Shown here one piece after another: positions 41,216 through 52,776 of a DNA stretch of 64,000 nt. The number at the start of each line of letters is the position of its first letter. The first letter of the stretch is position 1. The translations under genes were made by a program, and so were the position numbers. Location: the NCBI GenBank assembly GCA_034401135.1, contig JAWZSP010000011.1:1-64000 (forward strand), given 5' to 3'. The notes beneath the pieces are model-generated. The model had not been told where the DNA came from. It worked only from the letters and a program-made list of their open reading frames with translations, and searched no databases. The DNA comes from Volutella citrinella (Eukaryota > Ascomycota > Sordariomycetes > Hypocreales > Nectriaceae).

Positions 41216-42640
41216 ATGCCATCGACCGAAGACTACGTCGTTGCATGGCTGGACGCTCTCCCCCGACGCGCCGACGCGACCGACGAGCACCCCGGCCGTG
41301 GCACCGACCCCAACGAGAAGCGCAAGGCACTCGACCTGCTCTCCCCGCCGCAGTCGACGGATGAAAATCCCGTGGCAGACATGGCCACGGAGACACCTCG
41401 AGCTAAGAGAACGAGGCGCGCCGCCGACGATGGAGACGACGAAACCCCGCGCCCTGCGCTCACCAGCAGCCGTTTTGCTGCCCCGGCTCCGTCCCTGTCT
41501 TCCACGAGGAGCGGGAGCCGCGCCAGCTCGTCGCCATCAAAGGAGCTTTCCAGGCTAGAGCTCGAGGTCGACGGCATCGAAACAAGGGCGCTCCTGAACA
41601 CGGGCCACGACGAGATGCCTCCAGCACTGCGCGACCTCGTCCTGGAGATGGAGACAATCGGGCGCGGCGTAGCCGTCATTCCGTCGTCGTTGGAGGGCAA
41701 GATTCGGGATTCTGGCAATGTGCACTCGGCATTTTTGCGCTTTGCCATCGATGTCGCCGAAGAAAAGGACCCCTCGGACAATGCCGGTGCATCAAAGACC
41801 CACGACATGCTATACGAGGCGGTTTGGGACGTCGTAGCGGAGAGCATCGACTGCCAGGAACAGCAGCAGGTGGAATCCGGCTGGAACAACCTGGTCCACA
41901 CGCCTCTGCTGAAAGCCGCCTTGTCTGGCTCTGGATCCACGACGCCGGCATTGCGAGTAACACCGTGGTATATCCCCAAATCTACCCTCGATAATGGAGA
42001 CCTTGTCTAACCGCTACATAGCATGACCGCCAGAATCATTCCAGAGTACCTCCCCGGCTACCGACCAGGCAAGATGGTAGACTACACCATCAGCATCGAC
42101 CCGAGCCTCGGCAACGCCAAGCATCCCGACGCCGCAGCCGTCGATAACCTGCGAAAGCGCCTGCCCCTCGGCACGATAAACCACACCGACTTCGAGGCCC
42201 TGCGCAAACGCCCCATCGCCATCAGTATCGAGACGAAGCGCCGTGGCGAGCAGCAGGTCCGGGCCGAGACGCAGATCAGCGTCTGGCACGCCGCGCAGTG
42301 GAGATTCCTTGCCAAGCTTGCTGGCGATGGCATCGCTGCGATGGAATACATCCCTGGCTTCATCGTGATTGGCGACGAGTGGAAATTTGTGGCTAGCACC
42401 TACAAGGATGGCAAGACGGTATGTGGTCCCATTTATCCGATGGTACGCTATTCCTTGACTTGTGATTGAATACTGACATGTCTACGCTTCCAGACAATGT
42501 GGCTCGACTCGACAATCGGCTCGACAGCCTCGACGCTCGGCACGTTCCAGGTCATTGCGGGAATCCGCCGGTTGGCAAGATGGGCTACGGACTCGTACTG
42601 GCCTTGGTTCCAAAATGAGGTGCTGCAGCTCCCGGGATGA
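41216..42640 (+). CDS. PD-(D/E)XK nuclease-like protein (fungal PDDEXK_12 type)
   Basis: Three exons: 41216-41967, 42022-42418, 42494-42640. Introns are 54 nt (GTATAT..TCTAACC..CATAG) and 75 nt (GTATGT..CTTCCAG). The product is 431 aa with start MPSTEDYVVAWLDALP; in-frame ATGs at 41063 and 41189 are alternatives. Residues about 25-150 are low-complexity with a basic patch (PRAKRTRRAA). The conserved part begins TPCMTARIIPEYLPG, then KMVDYTISIDPS (catalytic Asp region), then PIAISIETKRRG (E-x-K), then VRAETQISVWHAAQWRFLAK. This order is that of the large fungal PDDEXK family. The end is DSTIGSTASTLGTFQVIAGI plus RRLARWA. A nuclease fold is well supported; activity and biological role are not known. 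A copy of the last exon sits at 52,347. Confidence 0.8.
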
Positions 42641-43457
42641 TAGGAAGGACACATCCATTGACATCAATGACTGACACCGTCCGACGCTTTCTTCGGTCGG
42701 CCCCCTTGCCTTGTCACAGCGCTCCCTTGCGCGCTGCCGCGGCCAGGCCTCGAGTCATCTTTGCTCGCGTCTACTACGAGATGGCTCTCGTCACCGGGAA
42801 AGGGGAACGAGCGAGGCAACGGCCACAATATCGATTAGCGAGTCGATTAGATGACCTTGCTACTCAGCCATGCCTCTATCGTTGTCCGAGCTGTAGCCTA
42901 AACCGTCCGCGACAGCCAAGATGGTGTTGTGGTCATCTGGAACCCTAGGAGCACTTGAGCGTGGTCCATTGGAGTCTATGGCGCAGGGTCTACTAGAGTC
43001 TACAACGCGGTCCACGGAACGAGGTCTCGGCGGGCGCTATGGCCCTGGTGCATCATCTACACGGCACACTCCAATGCGGAAAGAATCAAATTATCACTTG
43101 GCTCTGGTGATGGACGAGTGGCGGGTGTGCACTCTACGAGAGGAACGGAAAACAGGGCGCGGCGGGATGAAATAGGACACATCAGCATCAAGGTGCGCCA
43201 ACACCGTCCAAGGGTGCCGGAAGCCCCATCGCTGGCTTTACCTTATCACAAACTTTGCGATAGACTTTATGAATCCCCAATGTACGGTGCAAAAATCATC
43301 AGGGAGGGCGCTCATCAGGGTGGGTGCAGCAGGGCCGCCGCCAACTATAAATCTATCCCCCCCTTGTCAAATTTCTCTGCCCTCTTCTGCCCTCCCTTTT
43401 CTTTTCACCCCTCTTCCCTCTGCAAAACGCCCCGTTATATGACCCATACCCAAGAGA
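42641..43457. other. Intergenic with probable promoter of next gene
   Basis: No gene is seen. A TATA-like AACTATAAATC lies near 43,342-43,352, about 110 bp before the next start, followed by a pyrimidine-rich stretch typical of fungal promoters. Confidence 0.5.
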
Positions 43458-44495
43458 ATGCCTTTCTTAGGACATCTTCCACCTGAGCTTTATGTGTTGG
43501 TCATGCAACACTGCGATCTGCCAGAGCAACTCCAGCTCTTGATTCAGGCTGACCCTTGGGCCCTGTCCTGCTTTCTTCACTTCCGTCGTCTAATCCTTCA
43601 ATGCCTCGAGGCCAAACTCATTGCGAGACTACCACATGGGGTTGAGACCGCCCAGCTGCTCCTGACCTCTAGATTGAGGGTGTTGCGGCAAAATTCTGCC
43701 TTGTTCACTATCAGTGAGTATGATGAACAAGTACAAGTCTGCCTTGAAACAAAAGACAAAATATCATCGCAATCATTGTCGCTTCCCTTTCTTCGCCAAG
43801 TCACGGCATTGATGTGCGAGGCTGATGACTTCATCACTGATTATTTCCCGGAGCCTTGGTTACGCCCGCACTACGTTGACGCTCTATCTAAGCCAACAGG
43901 TAATGTAAAAGCCAACATCTATACGGCAGTCTTCAGATTCGAGGCACATTCCTGTGCCAGATACCGTGGCGAAGCTGCAAATATTCGCTTCACAATCGAC
44001 GGAGGCATACCTTTCCACCGCTGCGGGGTGAAAGTTGCAGACTACATCGACTTTTTGTCGGTATTGCATCATGTATACGACAAGCACCTTCAAATACTTG
44101 AGCAAGCTACAGAAAGTTTATCCTCAAATGCCTCTCCCGAGAAAGGACCCTTGGCACCATGCGGAGCAGTATCGCGCTGCTGGGATATCTTGCCTGACTT
44201 CTTAGAGGGCCCACATGATTTCGATCTTTGGATCTCGGGATTGCAAAGGAGGTCATTTACAGAAGAATGGGATTACCTAAATTATCTCTGCTCCCAAGGT
44301 TTTAAACTGCTACACTATATGCAGAATCTGAACATAAAACAACAGCAATACCTCACCATCATACTCCTTCCCTTAGTCTCGCGTCGGCCTTTCGAAGGAC
44401 CGGGAATTTTTTCAGGCTTAGAATTCCAAGGAGAACGAAGGAGCTTTGAGGCTATAAAGAAGGCGGTTGAAAGATACGGGTTTATGGAAAGGTGA
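43458..44495 (+). CDS. F-box-like protein, 345 aa
   Basis: A single exon, ATG context GAGAATGCC. The N-terminus GHLPPELYVLVMQHCDLPEQ then LQLLIQADPWALSCF resembles the short F-box-like start found in many lineage-specific fungal proteins (LPPEL..xIL..L). The remainder is helical with scattered Cys and no known domain; CGAVSRCWDILPDFLEGPHD lies near residue 235. Likely a fast-evolving member of a large family, with possible ubiquitin-ligase adaptor role only if the F-box is real. Confidence 0.6.
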   Translation: MPFLGHLPPELYVLVMQHCDLPEQLQLLIQADPWALSCFLHFRRLILQCLEAKLIARLPHGVETAQLLLTSRLRVLRQNSALFTISEYDEQVQVCLETKDKISSQSLSLPFLRQVTALMCEADDFITDYFPEPWLRPHYVDALSKPTGNVKANIYTAVFRFEAHSCARYRGEAANIRFTIDGGIPFHRCGVKVADYIDFLSVLHHVYDKHLQILEQATESLSSNASPEKGPLAPCGAVSRCWDILPDFLEGPHDFDLWISGLQRRSFTEEWDYLNYLCSQGFKLLHYMQNLNIKQQQYLTIILLPLVSRRPFEGPGIFSGLEFQGERRSFEAIKKAVERYGFMER

Positions 44496-44699
44496 GAAGC
44501 AGAGGAAAGCAGCTTGACCCGCCGTATGTAGCCACCAACAGATAGAGGAGCAGAGTAGAATATAAAAACATCACTTCATAGGCCAAAAATGTTGAGCTCC
44601 AATTCCGCGCTTTCATCTGGGCGGCAACTGCCCACCGATTTGTGGAAAGAGTAAAAAGGAGATTCGCCAAGAGGAACCTGACGAAACTACTCAATGATG

Positions 44700-46691
44700 A
44701 ACGAACGGCTCAAGGCCACCACGGCTCACCGCACTGCTATCTCGATCAGATGTACGCGGAACCTGTTGGCGAGTTCTTAGTGTGAGACATACTCGAGAGA
44801 CGACTAAGATGAGGCGTGCAGTATGTTGAGACTTGCTCTTGGGAGCATTGTGACGCTCTGTGAATCGGTTCCTGTGGAAAATCTAGAAAGATTACTTGCA
44901 CCCAGTCTCAGGGGCTGGTGTATGGCTGATAAAATATACGACCTTTAGTCGATATTGAACATTCTAGAAAAGGGGGGAAATCGTCCTATTCGGCTGCATT
45001 ACCCTTCATTTCGCGACTTTCTTTTATCTGCTGAACGATATAATAATAAGAGCTTTAGGGTCCGGAGATATGGGTATATAGACAGCTTTTAAAGTGTTGC
45101 CTTGAACTTATGTCTGCATTACTGAAATAAACAAGATATTTAAGGCCTAGGGCTATAAGGGTTGGGTATAGATGCTATAGAGATTATAGAGTTATATACC
45201 ATCTTAGAAGAACTATAATACCTAAGCCTCTATTAGATCCAATACTTAGAAAAACATAGTGCTGAAATTATAGATAATAAGGATAAGTATAAATTCCTAC
45301 TTAAGTACCTTCTGTATTAGCTAGAAGTACTTAGTTAGATAGGCAAAACCTTAGAGGCAGTCTATACTATAGTTGCTCTAGAGGCTATTCTAGCTATAAG
45401 TATACAAAATCAAGACTGATATAGTGAGTGATAGCTATTTTCTAATATAATATATAGAAAAGCGATTATTATCACTTTCTAGACTTTATTCATAATATAT
45501 AGCAGTTTATCCTTTATAGCTATATCTATATTAAAGAATACCCACTTCAGGTATCTTATAGCTCTATTTTATATATACTTACTAAAAATATAGTGCGATA
45601 GTAGTTTAAATCGCCTACTCTGGATTAGATAAATCCTAACCTAAGAGCGGAGGACTGCTAGAGCGGCGTTCTGTATATATTTAGGTTAAGGCCGACAATG
45701 TTAAAAGCTGTTGCCTTCTCTCCCGATAAAAAGACTGTATAGCAATGCTCGTTCTTCAACTAATAGAAAGAGACTTACCACGGCTGTTTTTGAGCTAATA
45801 ACCGTCTAGGATGTTTCCTCGCTTTCTGATCGGCAACCAAAGCATCTATAGACGATTGACTTTAAAAGCCTTGATATTCAAGGCGATAAGATATCCCTAT
45901 CGTCGGAGGGCCATATTCTCGCCATTTTTGACAATCTGACAATGGGCCTGTGGAATATCGACTCAGGCGCATGCCTACTGAAACAAAAACTGTCAGAGGT
46001 TTACTATGCTCGCGGCTTCATCCGGGCGCCAGATGGGAGGTTCATAGCTGGTACCGTAGAAGGCGGCCCCATCACCATACACGACGCGCAGTCAGGAAAG
46101 GTGTTGAGGGTACTTGTAGGGCACGAAAAAACAGCCCTTCGCACAGTATTCCCATCAGATGGTCAATATTTGGCATCCGTTGCAGGAGATGGGGTCATTT
46201 ATCGTTGGGATGCTGATTCTGGGGACTTGCTCAGCACAGGACCAGACATACCCGATTCCACGTCCTGTCCCATTGCCCTCGCTCCGGGCGGGAATCTCTT
46301 GGCCGCAAACTTCTCTGATACGATTCAGGTGTGGGACCTAAACAATGGCAGGCTTCTGCAGCAGCTTGAGAATGAAGATGCAGACAGGATTTCATTCCTT
46401 GACCACCATACTCTCCCAGTCATGGGGAAAGGGAGAAGATCATGCTACACCAAAACCATTTGTGAGGCAGTGTCTTCTACTGTATCCAGTACCTGCGTGT
46501 CAGTAAACGCCGGCTGGGCTCAATGGAACAACATCAGATTAGTGCCTATTCCTATCGAGCATTATATGCGTTGTTCTACTGCTAAAGGGAACATAGTGTC
46601 TATTGGAACAGAAAAGGGACTTGTTTATCATCTTGGATTTGAGGTTGTGAATGCCGGTTTCAGTAACCAGAATGTGCCTTTGTCAATTTAA
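44700..46691 (+). pseudogene. Relic of a NACHT-WD40 (NLR-type) gene
   Basis: 44,790-45,110 reads ALGSIVTLCESVPVENLERL then RPIRLHYPSFRDFLLSAERY, the segment that follows the NACHT ATPase in fungal STAND proteins (xxHPSFRDFLL). A saturated AT-rich part (45,060-45,690) is full of stops. From about 45,850 the frame clears again and carries WD40-type repeats, including FDNLTMGLWNIDSGACL, YLASVAGDGVIYRWDADSGD and NLLAANFSDTIQVWDLNNGR, ending at 46,691. The NACHT domain itself and any effector domain are absent. The intact 250-codon WD40 frame (45942-46691) may be a survivor or may be transcribed alone. NLRs of this kind act in heterokaryon incompatibility and innate-like recognition. Confidence 0.75.
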
Positions 46692-47233
46692 CAAATAGAG
46701 TTACTGCTTTACGATCTTGGTTTAGTTTTATGTCTCGTGGCTCGTTACATTTTATAACCCCTTTTACCGGCCGCCTTTTATCACGTCCTTCACATGGCAC
46801 GAATCGATTCAGAAATCCAGGTAGAATAATTTTTGATACGATCAGCCGGATGCTCGATATATTCTGTTCATCTGACATTACCTTAGTGCTATTTGCGCCC
46901 TGCGAGGGCAAGGTTGATGGTAAGTAACAACAGCGAGGCTCGCTCAACTATTTAACTCTTAAGTTTTGTCATTACGCCTCTTGACCTCGTGTAATCTGCG
47001 TTGTCGTCGACTTAGTGGTGCTAGTCCTTGCCAGCAAATGCCGCCACCAACGCAATTAGAGACGAGACTTCGTCCCCACCCACACAGACGGCTGGAGACG
47101 GTTTTCGCCATCCCCTGCCCGGTCGCACCCAAGAAATTACCCTCCGCAACCGCTGCTGCAACTACGTGCTGTCCTGCTTCACCGCGTACAGGATCTCGTT
47201 TATGCCGTGAGAAGCATTATAGCGAGCAGAGAG
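46692..47233. other. Intergenic, no gene seen
   Basis: No supported gene. Several overlapping short frames occur; none shows a domain. Confidence 0.4.
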
Positions 47234-47551
47234 ATGGGTGACGTCGGCGCGAATAGGGAAGCCAGAGCCAGTAAAGGTAAACTGCTAAGTCAGCTCCGAA
47301 AAGTTACATATGCCCTCAACAAAGTACAAGCAGTCATCATTAGAGACAGCAAAGATGGCCAGCTTTCTCTAGTTATAGGGATAGGCAGGATCAGAGTCTT
47401 ACAAAACAATAACCTACTCAAAGCCAACTTCCAGCAGAATAGGATTAGCTGCCAGCTCATCCAGCTTTTAATAAGAGTAGATGCCGATTCCCTTATTACC
47501 TGCGAGGAAGATATCCATAAAGCTGCTGAACTCAGTCAGCGCCAAGCCTAA
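47234..47551 (+). CDS. Unrecognised ORF, 105 aa, possibly a remnant
   Basis: The frame from the ATG at 47234 is helical with protein-like composition (LLSQLRKVTYALNKVQAVII, then ISCQLIQLLIRVDADSLITC), so it may come from a real helical domain. The same frame stays open upstream to at least 47207. There is no clear start context, no introns I can place and no family. Confidence 0.25.
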   Translation: MGDVGANREARASKGKLLSQLRKVTYALNKVQAVIIRDSKDGQLSLVIGIGRIRVLQNNNLLKANFQQNRISCQLIQLLIRVDADSLITCEEDIHKAAELSQRQA

Positions 47552-49816
47552 GTATCTAGGCAATACACATACCCCCATAGATTGAGATACAAGAATGCAC
47601 CATAGATGCATCCGAGTCAACCTGCCTTGTATTCGAAACTGCGAGAGAAGCCACCGCCTGGAGCAGGGATCTGGCCAACGCATCGTAGTCGCTCCTCCGT
47701 GGCATGGTCACGGCACACTGACAAGATCCTGTCCTCTATCACACCGGAGTTGAAGTCACCCAGCACCAGAGGTGCGGTTTGAAGCAGCTGAGATGCTGAG
47801 ACCGGAAAAGCAAAAGCAGTTCAGCAATCGCCATCCGCTGCCGCAGATTCGACTACGTAGTGAGTTGCCGTGCGATCTCCGTGCTCCTTTGTGGCGACGA
47901 CAATTTGATTCCAGTGTCAATCCGGATGGATGGGGTAAGAGGGTCTCCTGCCATGATGGCGGTTGGGTTGAAGAGAGGTGTTCAGGGGACAGGAGGGATG
48001 CATTAACTCCTCCTGCGTGGTGGAATACAGTCGACCCAGCGAGGGTGGGGACTCACTTAAGGTCTTGCAAGCTCTGGCGCTAGACACTGCTCGTCGGAAA
48101 CCCCGCTCAGCTCTCAATACACTTCAACATTCGGATGTAAATGTCCTGTGATGGTTTCTTAGCTCGGCCGACAGACTGGATATTGAAAGACCATCGTGTA
48201 TGCCTGCAGCTTAGCCCACACCATGTAGTAATATAGGACTCGAGTTTCGGATTAGTAAACCGATAGTATGAGAATGTTCCCAAGAGAATCTGGCGTGTCG
48301 GGCTAGGGAAGTAATACTGTCAACGGCCCGCACCCGCTCCCTCCACCCGCCAGAGTTTCCTGTACGTCTCATAGCCCAATGCCCATTCCCATGCCGATAT
48401 ATTGGAGGCGTAGGGTTGCTTTGCGCTAAATGAGCTGGGATCTGGGTTGGGCGGGACCTCCTACTTGATACCTAGCACCTCCTTCTTGAGTCCAAAGTCT
48501 AGGCAGTCATTGTCTGGGGCCATTACACATTACAACCGAGTCCAGTTCAAAGGCTGCAGACTGTGGGGAATCAACAAAATCCAGTTAGTTCGGTGATGTG
48601 TCAGTTCAAGAAAACCCCCATTGCCATTGGCTGCTAGGACTTAGCTGATGGCTCCGCCCTGACATTCCGTCCGATCCCGCCTGCTGCTTTCGACGCTCTA
48701 CCAATCCGCAGCCCGCATTTCTGGATCCTATTTGCCCAAGCGATATGTGCCAATAGGCTCATGCTTACCTCTCAACAACTGAGGAGCCCCAGAGAGCATG
48801 ACGACAGGTGCCGTTTTATCGCTGAGAGCCTCGTATATTTCATCTCCACCAGAAGACGGGCGTAATTTGAGCCGACGCGCATGTCGCATGAGAGGCTGTG
48901 CTGGAACAGCTCACCAGCACCATAGCGACCTGTTGAGACTGTGCAAGCTCGCAGAATATCTTTTCCCGCACATGTAGAATAGAGTCACACTACCTGCTCA
49001 AAGCAGACCATGGTGACGGTGTCAAGGATAAATATCCCAGGCTTTTCCCTCGCCTCACGTCTCTGTCTCATCTCTTGAATAATCACCTCATTTTCGACAA
49101 CTCATCATCGCATACCGGCAGACTATCCAGCCAAACCCCGATACCCAAAGACTTGATGTTTAAGCAACGTTATGATTTGGAGTACATCCTCATGAAATTC
49201 ATTCTCACACTATCTTGAATATACTGGTCAGTCTTAATGATAGCTGAAGAGGCTGGTCCTCTTCATCATACTATAGATGTGGTCTATATACTAGGTTATC
49301 TACTGAGGATCGCTGAGGAGCGCTGGCGCTTCTGTCCTTGCGTTCTGCTTACTAGGAGCGCTAGGGTTGACTGGCGCTCCTGTCGTTCCGCAGTCAGGGT
49401 GCTTCAGCCTCATCGTGGCTGGTAGGTTCTGCCGTTACTGACCGCCCGTTCGCGCCGTGCGGCTGACGGGGATAGTGCGTGGGTTCTGACCCCCTCAAAA
49501 AGATAACCTGACCCGGCTCAGCTAAGTTACAAACGGGGGCCAGATTCTCCTTTGAGGGGGCACAGCTTTGCTCCAGAGAGGGTCAGTTTGTCAAAACACT
49601 CGCCACCAATTCTCTGCCCCGCTGCCGACTGTTCGTTGTTGGCTGTTGGTCGTATCCTCTGAGTCGTCGGGCATCTTACGATTGATGTCCTAGAGTCCTA
49701 CAAAAGGGATGCCCAGCAAGCTGTCAACGTAGTAACACGTCTCCGGCAGCCATCGCATTCGCATTGCACCACTCAAACAGACGCTACTGAGACTTACGCC
49801 GACCTTGCCGAGCAAG
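47552..49816. other. Long stretch without a supported gene
   Basis: 2.2 kb of mixed composition. Frames are short on both strands. 49,237-49,430 is RIP-like. A pair of runs (GACCCCCTCAAAAAG / TTTGAGGGGGC) near 49,488-49,561 could pair imperfectly. I see no RNA gene. Confidence 0.4.
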
Positions 49817-51263
49817 ATGCCCAGGCGTGGTAAACCACCCGTTTCAGCGCGCCTGTGTTGCGCCCTCTTGTTTTGCCCATGCATTACGATACCTGTTCTC
49901 TGTATTTGGGCCTGGGTCCGGAACCATTTTGTCGACCCAGTCAGACAGAGGCGAAGGGCGGAAAAGGCGACCCAAAGGCGGGAAGAGGCGGCACGAGATT
50001 CGGCGAGATACGCGGAAGAGTGGAGACAGCAGCAAGAGGAGAAGCAACAGTCACTGGACGAGATGATTAGGAGGAATAGTTCCGCTGTCCCGCTATTCAC
50101 AAGCTTGATGGAGAAAACGAAGACGCAGGCCCCTCTCGCCGATCGCTTCTTTGGCCGACTCCCGCCCGAGGTCCGGCGTCTCGTATTGTTTCATGCCCTT
50201 GGTGGGCGCACCCTACACTTGGATCTCTACCACTCCAGGGCACCCAACAGTCTCACCAGGCTTTCGACCTGGGAGTCCACAGGACATGCAGGGCTCCACA
50301 CCCCCGAAGGTAAGAGCATGGAAGGAGAGTCGAAATGGCGATGGGCGGGCTTCGTGTGCCACGCCACTAGCCCTGACTGGAAGCCGCTCTCCCATGGGAG
50401 GCTACGCGCATGGCCAAGGCATATGAATGACGGCGGAGTTAGTTCCTGTCTCCGTGGGCTGGGTTGCAATTGCAACAACTGGCCAGGAGAGTGGCCTGAC
50501 AAGTGCCTTGTCGGAGCCATGGCTTGGCTACTTACCTGTCGACAAGCGTAAGCTCCATGCCCTTTGTTCTCAATCAATGTACTGACGAGCTGCCTTGCAT
50601 AGCTATGTAGAGGGAATAGCGGTGCTTTACGGGCTCAATACGATGTCAATATCATCGTATGTTCTTCTTCGCGGCATCCAAGACGTCCTGCCATTGGCCT
50701 ACATCTCCATGATGACTTCTCTCGAGCTCGAATGGCAACATAGTCTGATTCCTTTGGGAGAGGGCTTCAGGGGCCTAGGAGAGTCTACCATATCATCCAA
50801 GTCTCCCATTTTTCCCTCCCTACAAATTCTCCGCCTCTTTCTGCAATTTCCAAATCACGATATTTTTGATGATAGGACCGCATCTCAGGGAAGCTTCTAT
50901 CGCAATGCTGGCACCGTCAGTTTGCGAGAAGAGGCTGTGCACGCCTTTCTGGAGCTGGATACGTTTTTCGATGAGATAATGATTCCACCGGGAACACACG
51001 TCACTGTTACGTGCGGCTCTTGGCCTATGTTTAAGTTCGTAAGGGATGCATTGATAGGACAGCAAGGTGACGAGGTAATGAGGTCAGAAGAAGCGCCAGA
51101 TTTGTTTGGAATCAGATGCTGGAGAGAAATACCCAGAGGTTCAAGCAGTCATCAGAGTGAGGGCTTTGCGAGTTCAATCGAGTCAGAACAAAAGCTCAAG
51201 GGATACTGGCTGCATGTCGGCCAGGGTGCTATAGAAAAGTACAATAAAGGCCAGGCATTGTAG
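49817..51263 (+). CDS. DUF7730-like (F-box-related) fungal protein
   Basis: Exon 1 is 49817-50547 and exon 2 is 50603-51263, with a 55-nt intron (GTAAGC..CTGACG..GCATAG). The longer open frame starts at a TTG, so the ATG at 49817 is used. The product is 463 aa. The N-terminus has a hydrophobic segment (LCCALLFCPCITIPVLCIWA) that could be a membrane anchor. A charged coil follows (RRRAEKATQRREEAARDSAR), then FFGRLPPEVRRLVLFHALGG, AWLLTCRQAYVEGIAVLYGL and NTMSISS. This order (PxExR..I, then CRQxYxEaxxxLY..N.F) is the mark of the DUF7730 family in fungi. The function of the family is unknown; the intact frame suggests an active gene. Confidence 0.7.
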
Positions 51264-52283
51264 AGGATGGCAAAGCGAAAGGCAATTGGATATTATCCCA
51301 GCTATACAAATACGAAGTTCCCATTTGCGCAAACTTGGATGTCACGAGCATTTTATTCCTGTGTCGAGGACCAGCTCATCTTCGATCTATACGAAGACGA
51401 GGCCAGATTTATGGGGGCATTGTCGGTCTGGGATCGGGGAGATGACTGCGATGCTGGCTGGGATTCACATTTAGCCTTTTACCCGGCCCAATCAACAACC
51501 AGCTCATTGAGGAACGGACGTCTTCAGTGGCTGACGACCAACATCACCAAGCAAAATAACGTCCACGCCTAGGTTCTCAGTTATTTGCAGCACGCGCAGC
51601 ATTGAGACGAAAACTGAGAATAGTGCTATCGACGGCGAATGAATAAATAGTACCATCGCCTGTACACCATCAGATATGGGGAGTTGAGATGTGTGGAATG
51701 CTCATGTTCGGGTAATATCATGCATATCATCTACAACTTTGAGGCACTTTCACCCCGTCGCACGGTTCTGGCTCATGGCCAGACAAATCAGCAAGTACAC
51801 GGCGGCCCACTCCATCGGCGCCAAGCATGTCATCCCAGCGTCCTGTGGCGCGATTGTCCGAAGACTATGGTAAGAGATATAGACTAGGACATGTGGGAAT
51901 GGAAAAACCTGTCGTCCAGGATCCTGGCAATTCGCGATGACTAGTCCACAGCATCAATTTCAGCACCCATGTCGTCTATACATCCAAGCTCGGGACATCC
52001 GTGGTGAGAGCAAGCGGTGGGGGACGCGGGTGGGTAGCAGCTGGGTCAAACTCGGATGGCCCGGGTGGTGGAGCTGCTATACAGCCCCTCCCACTCAGGG
52101 GCAGCCCATGAACATTCGACACGGGTATTCCTCTAGTTTTGTCGCGGTATTTATCTTAAGTCCCGACTTGAAGCGAACATACTGGCCGCAGTTGCAGTGT
52201 CGCGATGTACGGTTGTAAATATTATTTAATTCACAGTCTTCATTATTACAACCGCCATGATACATAGCGTGGATGGTAAGACG
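51264..52283. other. Region with short unrecognised frames
   Basis: A frame at 51,267-51,572 begins directly after the DUF7730-like stop and may be a decayed extension. Another lies at 51,937-52,218. Neither has a domain. Confidence 0.4.
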
Positions 52284-52519
52284 GTGAGCGAGCCCGATTA
52301 AACTGATTTTGGCCGATGGACCAAGTGCTGATCTGATATTTCTAGACAATATGGCTCTATTCGACCATCGGCTCAACGGTGTCCATGCTCGACACCTTTA
52401 AGGTCATTGCGGGCATCCGACGGTTGGCCAAGTGGGCTAGAGAAACCTACTGGTCCTGGTCCGAAAGGGAAGTACTTCATCTACTAGAACAAGAGGAGTT
52501 GAATCAACACCCGACATGA
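52284..52519 (+). pseudogene. Orphan last intron and last exon of a PDDEXK nuclease gene
   Basis: After GGTAAGACG a donor GTGAGC opens a 63-nt intron-like segment ending ATTTCTAG. The following exon (52347-52519) reads TIWLYSTIGSTVSMLDTFKV then IAGIRRLAKWARETYWSW. It matches the last exon of the gene at 41,216-42,640 almost residue for residue and is a little longer before its TGA. The upstream exons are not found. Splice sites at both ends of the intron are kept, so the copy came from genomic DNA, not from an mRNA. Confidence 0.85.
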
Positions 52520-52776
52520 GTGCATGTCTCAGGAACCTGTGCAAGAAACTCCGGGGATCCGATATTGCGAAAATGACAGCCTCTTACGATCGAGTGATGG
52601 TCGGGGGTGGGTTTAGGCACTTGAAGGAGGGGTTTCTTAGGAGTTGGCATGGTCCAGCAAGCCGTTGGAGGGGGGGGGTCTGATGTGGTTTCGGATCTTG
52701 ATGCTAGTGTTGGGCCATCGTTAAGACGGCCACGCGATTAAGTCAAGCGCTCCCGATGTGGTCGTGTAGTCGGAAA
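52520..52776. other. 3' spacer before the ZIP gene
   Basis: Short tail-side region with a G9 run near 52,670. No gene is seen. Confidence 0.4.

Noticed and set aside
41233..41979. Minus-strand ORF of 248 codons opposite the PDDEXK gene
   Set aside because: Serine/arginine-rich mirror of the low-complexity N-terminal exon; no independent support.
49488..49561. Possible structured RNA from GACCCCCTC / GAGGGGGC pairing
   Set aside because: The pairing is imperfect, arms are short and far apart, and no tRNA or snRNA feature is present.
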